Positions 42,867 through 51,346 of a stretch of DNA of 64,000 nt are shown here, in pieces. A program made the translations under genes and the position numbers. Where the stretch lies: positions 1 through 64,000 of the forward strand of contig CADBRH010000109.1 of assembly GCA_902797035.1 (NCBI GenBank), in the 5' to 3' direction. Source of the stretch: an uncultured Bacteroidia bacterium. Lineage in GTDB: Bacteria > Bacteroidota > Bacteroidia > Bacteroidales > UBA932. The notes below the pieces were generated by a model. That model was not told where the DNA came from and made no database searches. It saw nothing but the letters and a program-made list of their open reading frames with translations. Numbering within the stretch: position 1 is the first letter of the stretch; each line of letters opens with the position of its first letter.

Positions 42867-45023
42867 ATGCGCGCGAGTCGATTCATACAGGTCCTTCTAC
42901 CACTTCGACTGAAGTGGGAGCCTTTATATTCATACGCTCCCGACTCTCTCCCCTCTCCTCTCACGATCGGAGACAGGGTCAGGGTCGAGTTCGGAGGGAA
43001 AGAATATGTCGGAGTCGTGACAGTCGAGGACGCGTCCGAGGGCGCGGATAGGATCGGGCGGGAGAAGATCAAGCCCATCAGAGGAACGGCTGAGAGGCTG
43101 GAGAAAGTCTCTCGGGAGGAGATCGGGTTATGGAGACAGGTCGCGGAATACTATCTCTGCACACCCGGCGAGGTTTACAAAGCCGCCTACCCCGCCGGAA
43201 AAGTGGAAGAGGAAGAGGTTAAGGCTCGTGTCAGGGAGAGAATCTCCAAGCGGGTCGCGAGGCTGGACGAGAAGATAGCCAAGGCCCGCAGGGAAGACAC
43301 CAAGGCAAGATACATCGAGGAGAGGGAGAGGGTTCTTCGCCTGGCTCAGAACGACAATCGGAACAGGCATGGTATCGGCGGCGAAGAGGTTACCCTCCCG
43401 GAACTGACTGATGCTCAATCAAAAGCGTATTCAAGGATAAAAGAGGTCTTCTCCGTCGGGAAGCCCGCTCTTTTAAATGGGGTTACCGGTTCCGGGAAGA
43501 CGGAGATATATATAAGACTCGCGGCGGACACTCTCGCTAAAGGGAATAACGTCCTGTACCTGGTGCCGGAGATCGCCCTCAGCAGACAGCTTGAGGAAAG
43601 GATACGGGCGGTGTTCCCTGACAACCTCAAGGTCTCCCATTCCGGGGAGAGTCTGGCCAAAAGAACGGAAGTGGCCGGATTCATCCGTGAATCCCCCTAC
43701 ATCGTCCTCGGCACAAGAAGCGCCATTTTCCTCCCCCACAGGAACCTCGGGCTTGTGATCGTGGACGAGGAGAACGACCAGTCTTACAAGCAGGACACCC
43801 CCGCCCCCAGATACAACGGGAGGGAGACAGCGATCATGCTGGCAGGAATATTCAAGGCCGACATCATCCTTGGCTCGGCCACACCCTCGCTTGAGTCGTT
43901 GTACAACTGCCAGGCGGGAAGGTTCGCCCTTGTGGAGCTGAGTGAGAGATATTTCCACGCCGCCGACTCCGATGTCGAGGTCATCGACACCATCGCCGAG
44001 AGGAGGAAGAACGGGATGGTCGGGAGTTTCTCAAGGAAACTGATCGGGCATATCAAGGAGCGCCTCGCGAAAGGAGAGCAGGTAGCGATATTAAGGGAAA
44101 GAAGATCTTACGCCCCGGTCCTGCAATGTGAGGAATGCGGCGCCATTCCGAAGTGCCCTCGCTGCGATGTCGCCCTGAGCCTGCATCTAAAGGAAGGCTT
44201 GCCGGGAAAACTGGTCTGCCACTATTGCGGGAAGGTTAAGGAATATTCGGGAATATGCCCCGAATGCGGCGGGAGATTAGTTCCCGTCGGCGCCGGCACT
44301 CAGAGGATCGAGGAGGAGGCCGCTGAGCTATTCCCGGGCGCCAGTATAGCCAGATTGGACAGCGACAGCGCCGGAAGCGGCAGGCATGAGGCCGGGATCA
44401 TCCGGAAGTTCGCCGCCGGGGAGATTGACATCCTGATCGGTACAAGGATGGTGGCCAAAGGCTTCGATTTCAGCGGATTGTCACTGGTGGCGGTGATCAG
44501 CTCCGACTCTCTCCTTGGGCAGGGAGACTACAGGGCCGACGAGCGGGCGCTCCAACTCCTTGAGCAGTTCAGGGGACGCTGCGGCAGACGGTCCGAGAAA
44601 GGGTTATTCGTGATCCAGACATCCAGGCCCGACCACCCCGTGTACAAGAGCGTCAAAGGTGAGATGGATCCGGGGCGAGCCTCGGAGACCTTCCTGGCCG
44701 AAAGAAAAGCGTTCGGTTATCCGCCATATTCAAGAGTCGTCAACGTGATCCTGAAAGACAGGGACAGAGCAAGGGCGGAGGCGATGAGCCGCTCCCTCGG
44801 GGCCGAGTTGACATATTCCCTTGGCAACCGGGCGAAGGTGATCGGGCCCTATTCCCCGGAGGTGGACAAGGTTGGCGGGGAATACATCAGGCTCATCCGG
44901 GCGCTATTCCCGAAAGACGCCAGTCTCAAGTCGAGCAAAAGAGCCCTTCTCGAGACGGTAGAGAAGTTCGGAGGAGAAAGGAGATACTCCGGGCATATCG
45001 CCCTGGACGTGGACCCTGTTTGA
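42867..45023 (+). CDS. priA: Primosomal protein N' (PriA helicase), divergent motifs
   Basis: 718 residues from the ATG at 42867. N-terminal DNA-binding domain, then helicase: Walker A 'GVTGSGKTEIY', motif II VDEEN (normally DEEH), 'APRYNGRE' (normally RYHAR), 'ILGSATPSLES', zinc-binding cysteines in 'CEECGAIPKCPRCD' and 'CHYCG...CPECG', motif V 'GTRMVAKGFDF' and VI 'QFRGRCGRR'. Restarts collapsed replication forks. Both His-to-Asn changes are in the helicase core. Residues about 154-166 ('RVLRLAQNDNRN') derive from a short repeat sequence in frame. The -33 box of parA overlaps its stop. Confidence 0.93.
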   Translation: MRASRFIQVLLPLRLKWEPLYSYAPDSLPSPLTIGDRVRVEFGGKEYVGVVTVEDASEGADRIGREKIKPIRGTAERLEKVSREEIGLWRQVAEYYLCTPGEVYKAAYPAGKVEEEEVKARVRERISKRVARLDEKIAKARREDTKARYIEERERVLRLAQNDNRNRHGIGGEEVTLPELTDAQSKAYSRIKEVFSVGKPALLNGVTGSGKTEIYIRLAADTLAKGNNVLYLVPEIALSRQLEERIRAVFPDNLKVSHSGESLAKRTEVAGFIRESPYIVLGTRSAIFLPHRNLGLVIVDEENDQSYKQDTPAPRYNGRETAIMLAGIFKADIILGSATPSLESLYNCQAGRFALVELSERYFHAADSDVEVIDTIAERRKNGMVGSFSRKLIGHIKERLAKGEQVAILRERRSYAPVLQCEECGAIPKCPRCDVALSLHLKEGLPGKLVCHYCGKVKEYSGICPECGGRLVPVGAGTQRIEEEAAELFPGASIARLDSDSAGSGRHEAGIIRKFAAGEIDILIGTRMVAKGFDFSGLSLVAVISSDSLLGQGDYRADERALQLLEQFRGRCGRRSEKGLFVIQTSRPDHPVYKSVKGEMDPGRASETFLAERKAFGYPPYSRVVNVILKDRDRARAEAMSRSLGAELTYSLGNRAKVIGPYSPEVDKVGGEYIRLIRALFPKDASLKSSKRALLETVEKFGGERRYSGHIALDVDPV
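43331..43357 (-). repeat. Short dispersed-type repeat read in frame in priA
   Basis: Read on the minus strand (TGTCGTTCTGAG followed by CCAGGCGAAGAACC) this closely resembles, from memory, the widespread bacterial repeat TGTCATTCTGAG-CGAAGCGAAGAATC. In priA it encodes VLRLAQND in the linker before the helicase core. Not verified by search. Confidence 0.5.
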
Positions 45024-45049
45024 CAAGCGTATTTTTTTTATTAAATTTG
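45019..45049 (+). promoter_or_regulatory. Consensus promoter of the parA operon
   Basis: TTTG (45019-45022), a 19-base spacer, and TAAATTTG (45042-45049): a full match to the Bacteroidota consensus. The -33 box overlaps the priA stop codon, and the predicted leader is about 18 nt. Confidence 0.8.
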
Positions 45050-45073
45050 TGATTTGAATAAACAAGTCCGAAC

Positions 45074-45847
45074 ATGGGAAAAGTCATAGCCATTGCCAAC
45101 CAGAAAGGCGGGGTGGGCAAGACCACGACCGCCATCAACCTGGCGGCGTCCCTCGCCGTTCTCGAGAAGAAGACGCTCATCATTGACGCCGACCCTCAGG
45201 CCAACACTACCTCAGGCCTTAACTTCTCTCCGGACAACGACCAGAAAAGGACTATCTACGAGGTCCTTATCGGCGAGATCGGGATACGCGACGCGCTTGT
45301 GCAGACAGAGATCCCCGAGCTCCAGATGATTCCCTCCCACATCAATCTCGTCGGGGCCGAGATCGAGATGATAGAGGAGGAGAACCGCGAGTCCTTCCTC
45401 AAGGAAAGACTGGCGCCCATCAAAGATGACTATGACTACATCATCATAGACTGCTCCCCTTCCCTCGGCCTTATCACCATCAACGCCCTGACCGCCGCCG
45501 ACTCGGTGATGATTCCCGTCCAACCAGAGTTTTTCGCCCTGGAGGGTCTCGGGAAGCTCCTTCAGACTATACGACTGGTCCAAAGGGAGATCAATCCCGC
45601 TCTCACGATAGAGGGTTTCGTGGTAACCATGTTCGACGGAAGGACAAAGGTTCACGCCCAGGTTGTCGGAGAGTTGCGGGAGCATTTCAAGGAAATGGTT
45701 TTCAAGACCATAATACAAAGAAGCATCCGCCTAAGCGAGGCCCCGTCGCACGGAAAGCCGATAATCCTGTACGACGTGGTGAGCAACGGCACCTCAAACT
45801 ATATGAATCTCGCCAAGGAGGTTTTGGACAAGAACGAGAACCAGTGA
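45074..45847 (+). CDS. parA: Chromosome-partitioning ATPase ParA/Soj
   Basis: 257 residues. Deviant Walker A 'NQKGGVGKTTTAINLAASLA', 'LIIDADPQANTTSGL', Walker B 'YIIIDCSPSLGLITINAL' and the C-terminal 'FKTIIQRSIRLSEAPSHGKPIILYD'. No N-terminal extension, so the chromosomal (Soj) type rather than plasmid type Ia. Works with ParB on parS sites to segregate the origin region. Followed by parB with 1 base between. Confidence 0.97.
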   Translation: MGKVIAIANQKGGVGKTTTAINLAASLAVLEKKTLIIDADPQANTTSGLNFSPDNDQKRTIYEVLIGEIGIRDALVQTEIPELQMIPSHINLVGAEIEMIEEENRESFLKERLAPIKDDYDYIIIDCSPSLGLITINALTAADSVMIPVQPEFFALEGLGKLLQTIRLVQREINPALTIEGFVVTMFDGRTKVHAQVVGELREHFKEMVFKTIIQRSIRLSEAPSHGKPIILYDVVSNGTSNYMNLAKEVLDKNENQ

Positions 45848-45848
45848 C

Positions 45849-46778
45849 ATGAGCAGCAAGCAGGAAAGCAGGTTGGGCAAAGGGCTGGGAGCCCTTCTCG
45901 GAGACATCTCCCTTAACGCCCCTGAGAGGAAGCCGGTCGGCTACATCAACAAAGAGATAGCCGGGGCGAAGCCGGTCCAGGATTACGGGGATGTTCTACG
46001 CATCCCGGCGGGTCTCATCGACCCCAACCCGTACCAGCCCAGGATGGCCTTCGACAACGACTCCCTCGAGGAGTTGGCCGAGTCCATCCGCACTTTCGGT
46101 CTCATCCAGCCCATCTCGGTGAGGAAACAGCCCGACGGACGCTACCAGATCATCAGCGGAGAGAGAAGGTTCAGGGCCTGCAGGCTAGCCGGGATGGATG
46201 TCATCCCCGCTTACATCCGCGTGACGGACAACCAGGGGATGCTGGAGATGGCGATCGTGGAGAATATCCAAAGACAGGACCTGGACCCTATCGAGATCGC
46301 CATGAGTTACCAGAGGCTTATGGACGAGTGCGACCTGACCCAGGAGAAGATGGCCCAGAGGGTGGGAAAGAAACGCGCCTCTGTCGCCAACTACCTCAGG
46401 CTGCTCAAACTCCCGGCCAAGGTGCAGCATGACCTCAAAGCCGGACTCCTGAGCACCGGCCACGCCAAAGTCTTGCTCGGAGTGGATGACGCGCATATTC
46501 AAGAGCTCCTCTGCGATCTGACGATAAAGGACGGCCTCTCCGTCCGCCAGCTTGAGGAGAGGGTGCGCGGTCTGGGCAAGGAGAAGATCGCCCCCGCCCA
46601 GAGACCCCAGGATCTTCCGGACGAGTATTACCGCGTCCTGGAGCGTGTCGGCAAGTTTTTTGATAACAGTATAAGCCTGAAACGCTCGCCTACCGGGAAA
46701 GGAACCATGACAATCAGGTTCAACTCTGACGAGGAAGTGAGCGGGTTCCTCAAGGCCCTTGAGGACGCGAACATTTAG
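45849..46778 (+). CDS. parB: Chromosome-partitioning protein ParB
   Basis: 309 residues. N-terminal 'SRLGKGLGALLGD' (ParA-contact segment), then the CTP-binding ParB/Srx region ('IDPNPYQPRMAFDNDSLEELAESIRTFGLIQPISV', 'YQIISGERRFRACRLAG', 'MAIVENIQRQDLDPIE') and the helix-turn-helix that binds parS ('LTQEKMAQRVGKKRASVANYLRLL'). C-terminal dimer domain at about 260-309. I saw no obvious parS site in the window. Operon with parA and DUF5683. Confidence 0.97.
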   Translation: MSSKQESRLGKGLGALLGDISLNAPERKPVGYINKEIAGAKPVQDYGDVLRIPAGLIDPNPYQPRMAFDNDSLEELAESIRTFGLIQPISVRKQPDGRYQIISGERRFRACRLAGMDVIPAYIRVTDNQGMLEMAIVENIQRQDLDPIEIAMSYQRLMDECDLTQEKMAQRVGKKRASVANYLRLLKLPAKVQHDLKAGLLSTGHAKVLLGVDDAHIQELLCDLTIKDGLSVRQLEERVRGLGKEKIAPAQRPQDLPDEYYRVLERVGKFFDNSISLKRSPTGKGTMTIRFNSDEEVSGFLKALEDANI

Positions 46779-46786
46779 GCTCTGTA

Positions 46787-47776
46787 ATGAAGGATCTGAC
46801 ACTCAAGACATTACTGGTTCTCGTAAGTCTCGCCACTTTCTCCGCGACCGCCATGGCGCAGTTCAAGGAAGAGGCGTTCAAACAGAGCTACAACAATCCC
46901 GCGGACACCCTGGCCTCCAGGGATTCCGTCGACAAGATGTGGTCCTTCAAAGAGTTTTACCATGGCGTCGCCCACCACGACAGCACATTGAAGATCGGCT
47001 CGCTGTTCGCCGGCTCCACTGTATTCATAGGCGCAGAGCAATTCTATAACAAACAGTATTGGAAGCTTCCAGTCATCTACGCCGGGCTGGGGACGACTAT
47101 CGGTATGGGGCTGAAGTACAATCATCAGTACAAGGCCTCGAAATCGGCTTACGAGCTGGCTCTCGAGACCGACCCGGAGACTACCCTGACAGTGGACGAG
47201 AAAGCCAAGAGAATGTCCACCTACATGTTCGCTAGCGCCGGGCTGATCTATTGGGGCACTTTGATGGACGGCGTCATCAATTACAAGAAAGACATCAAAC
47301 ACCAGCCCGGTAAGGCGACCATATATTCGATCCTCGTGCCGGGCCTAGGACAGGCCTACAACGGTGAATATTGGAAGATCCCGATCTACTGGGGCTGCTT
47401 GATAGGCTCCTACCATTATTGGGACGTGAACAACAGGAACTACAAGAGATACAAGAGGATACACAACGAGGCCACCGCTGAGGACAGCACTTATGAAGGA
47501 TTGATCCCCGCCGAGCGGGCGCTCTATTACAGGAACGCTTTCCGGCGATTCCGGGATTACTCGGTCGTGGCCATCGTGGGCAGCTACCTGCTACAGGTGA
47601 TTGACGCCAACGTGTTCGCTTACATGCAGGATTTCGAGGTGAGCGACGATCTCTCGATGACTGTCAGCCCTACAGTCATCCTCCCGTATAATGAATACGC
47701 CATAGCCCCTGTCCGTCCTTCGGGAGGGCTATTGGGCGACAAGGCTGTCGGCTTCAGGATCGGGCTGACCTTTTAA
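46787..47776 (+). CDS. DUF5683 membrane protein
   Basis: 329 residues with a signal peptide ending at AMAQ. Repeated pairs of hydrophobic segments share the pattern 'KATIYSILVPGLGQAYNGEYWKIPIYWG' with an earlier 'YNKQYWKLPVIYAGLGTTIGMGLKYN', the hallmark of DUF5683. It sits between parB and a lytic transglycosylase, an order conserved in Bacteroidales. Function unknown; a role linking envelope and division is possible. 8 bases after parB and 17 before the next gene. Confidence 0.9.
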   Translation: MKDLTLKTLLVLVSLATFSATAMAQFKEEAFKQSYNNPADTLASRDSVDKMWSFKEFYHGVAHHDSTLKIGSLFAGSTVFIGAEQFYNKQYWKLPVIYAGLGTTIGMGLKYNHQYKASKSAYELALETDPETTLTVDEKAKRMSTYMFASAGLIYWGTLMDGVINYKKDIKHQPGKATIYSILVPGLGQAYNGEYWKIPIYWGCLIGSYHYWDVNNRNYKRYKRIHNEATAEDSTYEGLIPAERALYYRNAFRRFRDYSVVAIVGSYLLQVIDANVFAYMQDFEVSDDLSMTVSPTVILPYNEYAIAPVRPSGGLLGDKAVGFRIGLTF

Positions 47777-47793
47777 CCTTATCGATTCCGCGG

Positions 47794-49422
47794 ATGAACA
47801 GGAAAACTCTGACAATAATCTCCATAGCTCTGGCGCTGTCACTCCCGGCGGAAGCGCAGATACGATTCGGAGGCCTATTCAAAAACAAGTACAAAAGCGA
47901 GAACACCGAGCTCCGCTACACTATCGACTCGCTGAGAAAAGAGATCGATAATCTTAGAAAAGAGAGCTTCGTCAAAGACAGCGTCCTCAACGAGATGCTG
48001 GTCATCTACGAGGAGAACGAGTCCAAGAGCGCAGCGGGCCTTAACCCGGAGGACTACAGTCCCGAGCTGACCGACAGCCTCTTGAATATTTGGTACCTCC
48101 ACAGGCAGGTCAACGAGGACAGTGGCGGCGAGGGGTATGACATGGACTCTGTGTATTTCTCATCGAATGTCTCGGATGAGGTCATGAAATCACGTCTGGA
48201 GAGCATGAACTCTTACATCACTCTCCCCTACAACGAGAAAGTCAGGAATTACATGGTCTTGTATTCCGAGAAAATGCCCACCAAGATGGGCAATATCCTC
48301 GGGCTCTGCCAATACTACATGCCGATATTCGAGGAGACTTTCAGCAAATACAACCTCCCGGACGAGCTGAAATACGTCGCCATAATAGAGTCTGCCCTCA
48401 ACCCGGTGGCTGTTTCCCGAGCCGGGGCCAAGGGAATGTGGCAGTTCATGACTAAGACAGCCAAGAGCTACGGTCTCGAGATCAACTCCTATGTAGATGA
48501 GAGGCTGGATCCATTCAAGGCATCGGACGCCGCCGCACGATACCTCGAGGACTCCTACAAGCTGTTCGGGGACTGGAATCTCGCGATATCCTCGTACAAC
48601 TGTGGCCCGGGGAACGTCAACAAGGCCATCCGCCGGGGCGGAGGACGGGATTTCTGGAAGGTATATGACTACCTCCCCAGGGAGACAAGAGGGTACGTCC
48701 CCGCTTTCGTCGGCGCGATGTACGCCATCCGGTACAGCAAGGAATACGGGCTTACCCCGAGCAATGTCCACATGCCGGTCCAGGTGGACACATTCGAGAT
48801 TCGCAAGAACCTTCATTTCCAGCAGGTCAGTGACCTCGTCGGAATCTCAGTGGAAGAGCTGGAGAATCTCAACCCGCAGTATATCAAAGACATAGTCCCT
48901 GGTAACAGTAAGCCGTACATACTCAGGATCCCCTTCAACTACTCCAGCGCCTTCATCGCGAACGAGGACTCCCTGTACACCCACCGGGCCGAAGAGCTAT
49001 TCAACCCTCAAACACTGGAAAGCGTCAAGTCTTCCTCAGCATCCTCCTCAACCGGAGAGCGTGTCGCCTATAAGGTCAAGAACGGGGACAACCTTGGCAA
49101 GATAGCCGCCAGATACCGTGTGACAGTCAACCAGTTAAAGAGCTGGAACCACCTGAGGAGCAACACTATAAGGGTCGGCCAAACCCTGTACATCTACAGA
49201 TCGGGAGGCCCGTCCCCGGCTTCGGCCGCCGCCAAGACTCAGACCACCGGGAAGACATCGTCCACCGCCACCGGGCAGGGAACCACCTACAAAGTCCAGA
49301 AAGGAGACTCGCTCTACAAGATCGCGAAGAAATATGGGACGACCGCCGACAGGTTGATGGAATACAACGGGATCGGCAGCTCCCTGCGGATAGGTCAGGT
49401 GATCAAGATCCCGCCCAGATAG
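47794..49422 (+). CDS. mltD: Membrane-bound lytic transglycosylase D-like protein with two LysM domains
   Basis: 542 residues; signal peptide ending at AEAQ. A coiled-coil stretch (about 35-70), then an SLT lysozyme-like domain with catalytic Glu199 in 'AIIESALNPVAVSRAGAKGMWQFM' and 'AISSYNCGPGNVNKAI'. LysM domains at about 420-467 ('YKVKNGDNLGKIAARYRVTVNQLKSWN') and 494-542. Cuts the beta-1,4 MurNAc-GlcNAc bond of peptidoglycan with anhydro-MurNAc formation. Last gene of the parA operon; 1 base from the convergent gene's stop. Confidence 0.95.
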   Translation: MNRKTLTIISIALALSLPAEAQIRFGGLFKNKYKSENTELRYTIDSLRKEIDNLRKESFVKDSVLNEMLVIYEENESKSAAGLNPEDYSPELTDSLLNIWYLHRQVNEDSGGEGYDMDSVYFSSNVSDEVMKSRLESMNSYITLPYNEKVRNYMVLYSEKMPTKMGNILGLCQYYMPIFEETFSKYNLPDELKYVAIIESALNPVAVSRAGAKGMWQFMTKTAKSYGLEINSYVDERLDPFKASDAAARYLEDSYKLFGDWNLAISSYNCGPGNVNKAIRRGGGRDFWKVYDYLPRETRGYVPAFVGAMYAIRYSKEYGLTPSNVHMPVQVDTFEIRKNLHFQQVSDLVGISVEELENLNPQYIKDIVPGNSKPYILRIPFNYSSAFIANEDSLYTHRAEELFNPQTLESVKSSSASSSTGERVAYKVKNGDNLGKIAARYRVTVNQLKSWNHLRSNTIRVGQTLYIYRSGGPSPASAAAKTQTTGKTSSTATGQGTTYKVQKGDSLYKIAKKYGTTADRLMEYNGIGSSLRIGQVIKIPPR

Positions 49423-49423
49423 C

Positions 49424-51217
49424 CTAAAACCCTGTCACGATCTGGATTTTCGCCTCCGTGACCGGCGCCTTAGGCTCTTTCATGAATGGATATCTAATTG
49501 TGGACACCCTGAAATACACTTTCAGGGCGTCTCTTCTTTTGATTCTCAAGCGGTGGCCTCCGACCGCGGACAGACTGTATCCCCTGCCGTAATACGCCGG
49601 GACGTTGTAATTTCCAGGAGCGTCTCTCTCGTAAGAGTAAATACAGTCGTCCCAGTTGTCAACGATGAAAAGAGTGCCTCTCAGATAGACGCTGCCCTTA
49701 GCGGTTTTCCTGCCTCCCTCCATGTACGCCAGGCCGGACATGCCCCGGCACAGCACTCCCTCCAATCTGGCCCTCACTTTCCAAGAGTCACCGTCACCCT
49801 CGCCATACCTTGCCGACAGCCCCGCCGAGGACCAGTCGTAATCAATCCTGGCGCCGGTCTTGTACTTGAGGTATGGCTCATAGGGTCGATACCGTTCTGT
49901 CACCCTGACAGTGAGCACAGATTCCATCCCCAGTTGTAACGGGGCTTTTAGATTGACCTTCAACTGTTTCCTGTTCTTGTCAGAAGCCTTGACTGCCAAG
50001 TCGGCGGCGAAGGAGGCGCCATGTCTCTCTATTCCCAAAGCGACCCCTTTCTCGTCGGATGTCCTCGTCCAACCTCTTACTCCTCCTGAATATTCATCAT
50101 CATAAGACGAGGGATAGAATCTGGCCACTCCGCTCAGCCTCCAGTCCTCCCCGATAGCCGCCGATGCCCCGGTCACGACCGCTACCGAGCCGGACGCCGT
50201 GTCAAAGGCAACCTCCCCGAAAAGATCGGTCCCGAACAGGTTCCAGCCATAGTCGGCGGACACCTTGCCCCCCTCCTGGTTCCCCCAGACAGACATGGAT
50301 ACTTGTCCGCCTGGCCCACGCCATCCCGTCACGACTCCAGGCATGAGGCGGACGTATGTTGTCTTGGATCCTTGAACACGCTCTCTAAGACCAGGAAAGG
50401 ATATGAAAGGAAGGACCGAGAACCGGCCGAATTGAAAGTCCGCCGCCGCTCCCCTGTGGCTTCCAGCCCCCGACCACGACCACGACGCCGAGAGACCTGT
50501 GGGACGCCTTGAGAATGAGGTTGAGGAGGAGAACCCCGTCAATGACATCCCGCTCCACAGGGACAGGCCCTGTCCGATCCGGAGGTTATAGTCACCAAGG
50601 ACGAGCTTTTCCAGATATCTCTTCCCCGAGACGGAGACATTGGCAGACCAAGCGGACGGTGGAAACTGGCGCTTGTCCTGGTAATAACTCCTCGAGGCCC
50701 AGGAGAGTTCCGCCGATTCCCCCACCCCGAGTTTATATTTCCCGGCATGGTAATATGACTTCCCCTTGAACGCCGCGCGTAACATGAGGTCATGACGGAA
50801 TCTCAAAGAGTCCGCCGCTGGCTGGCCGGGAAGAGAACGGCTATACAAAGAGATAAAAGGCCTCAGCGCCTTGACATATTCCTCCCCGAATCCCTCGACC
50901 GCCGCTAGCTCGGAGAAAGAGAGGACATCCCCGTTCCTCGAGCGGTAGTCTTCCAAGCTGGCGGCCTGATACCGGGTCAAAAGGCCGCTGGAAACAAGCC
51001 TTGACCGGCTAGAGAGATTGATCGCCAAGGGGTGGTCAAGGTACCGCTGGAACCGCTCGATTTCCTGCTCGTCAAGATCCTCTTCGCTAGGCGCGCCCGT
51101 GATTGTCAGGATCTCCCGGATATGGCCTTCTGTCTGCGCATAGGCGGACGCCAAGCCGCAAATGGCGGAGGCATGGAATAGGAGAATAGCGGCGATATAA
51201 GAGTTGAAGTGTCTCAT
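49424..51217 (-). CDS. Exported helix-hairpin-helix protein with probable outer-membrane barrel
   Basis: 597 residues from the ATG at 51217; upstream in-frame codons to 51253 do not fit a signal. Signal peptide ends at AYAQ. Residues about 45-130 have ComEA/T2SK-like helix-hairpin-helix repeats ('LLTRYQAASLEDYRSRNGDVLSFSELAAVEGFGEEYVKALRPF'). The remaining 450 residues alternate aromatic and polar residues as in transmembrane beta strands and end in 'KIQIVTGF', with terminal Phe. DNA binding at the surface or in the periplasm is possible but unproven. Divergent from hpt-adk. Confidence 0.8.
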   Translation of the reverse strand: MRHFNSYIAAILLFHASAICGLASAYAQTEGHIREILTITGAPSEEDLDEQEIERFQRYLDHPLAINLSSRSRLVSSGLLTRYQAASLEDYRSRNGDVLSFSELAAVEGFGEEYVKALRPFISLYSRSLPGQPAADSLRFRHDLMLRAAFKGKSYYHAGKYKLGVGESAELSWASRSYYQDKRQFPPSAWSANVSVSGKRYLEKLVLGDYNLRIGQGLSLWSGMSLTGFSSSTSFSRRPTGLSASWSWSGAGSHRGAAADFQFGRFSVLPFISFPGLRERVQGSKTTYVRLMPGVVTGWRGPGGQVSMSVWGNQEGGKVSADYGWNLFGTDLFGEVAFDTASGSVAVVTGASAAIGEDWRLSGVARFYPSSYDDEYSGGVRGWTRTSDEKGVALGIERHGASFAADLAVKASDKNRKQLKVNLKAPLQLGMESVLTVRVTERYRPYEPYLKYKTGARIDYDWSSAGLSARYGEGDGDSWKVRARLEGVLCRGMSGLAYMEGGRKTAKGSVYLRGTLFIVDNWDDCIYSYERDAPGNYNVPAYYGRGYSLSAVGGHRLRIKRRDALKVYFRVSTIRYPFMKEPKAPVTEAKIQIVTGF

Positions 51218-51317
51218 GTCTGTCTGGTTTATCGCTAAATATACGCGGACCATAAAGAATTAACCCGGGGAGATAAAAAAGAGAAGCCATTTATTTCCGT
51301 TTTTTATGAGGATTGGC

Positions 51318-51325
51318 TATTTTTG
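51318..51325 (+). promoter_or_regulatory. -7 promoter box for hpt-adk
   Basis: TATTTTTG fits TAnnTTTG and precedes the ATG at 51347 by 21 bases. The -33 half is poor. It overlaps the GTG at 51323, arguing against a start there. Confidence 0.5.
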
Positions 51326-51346
51326 TGTTATCCAAAAATCAAAACG

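Noticed and set aside
45074..46778. parAB as a sign of a plasmid or integrated element
   Set aside because: ParA is the short chromosomal type and the neighbours (DUF5683, mltD, priA) are the usual Bacteroidales chromosomal order.
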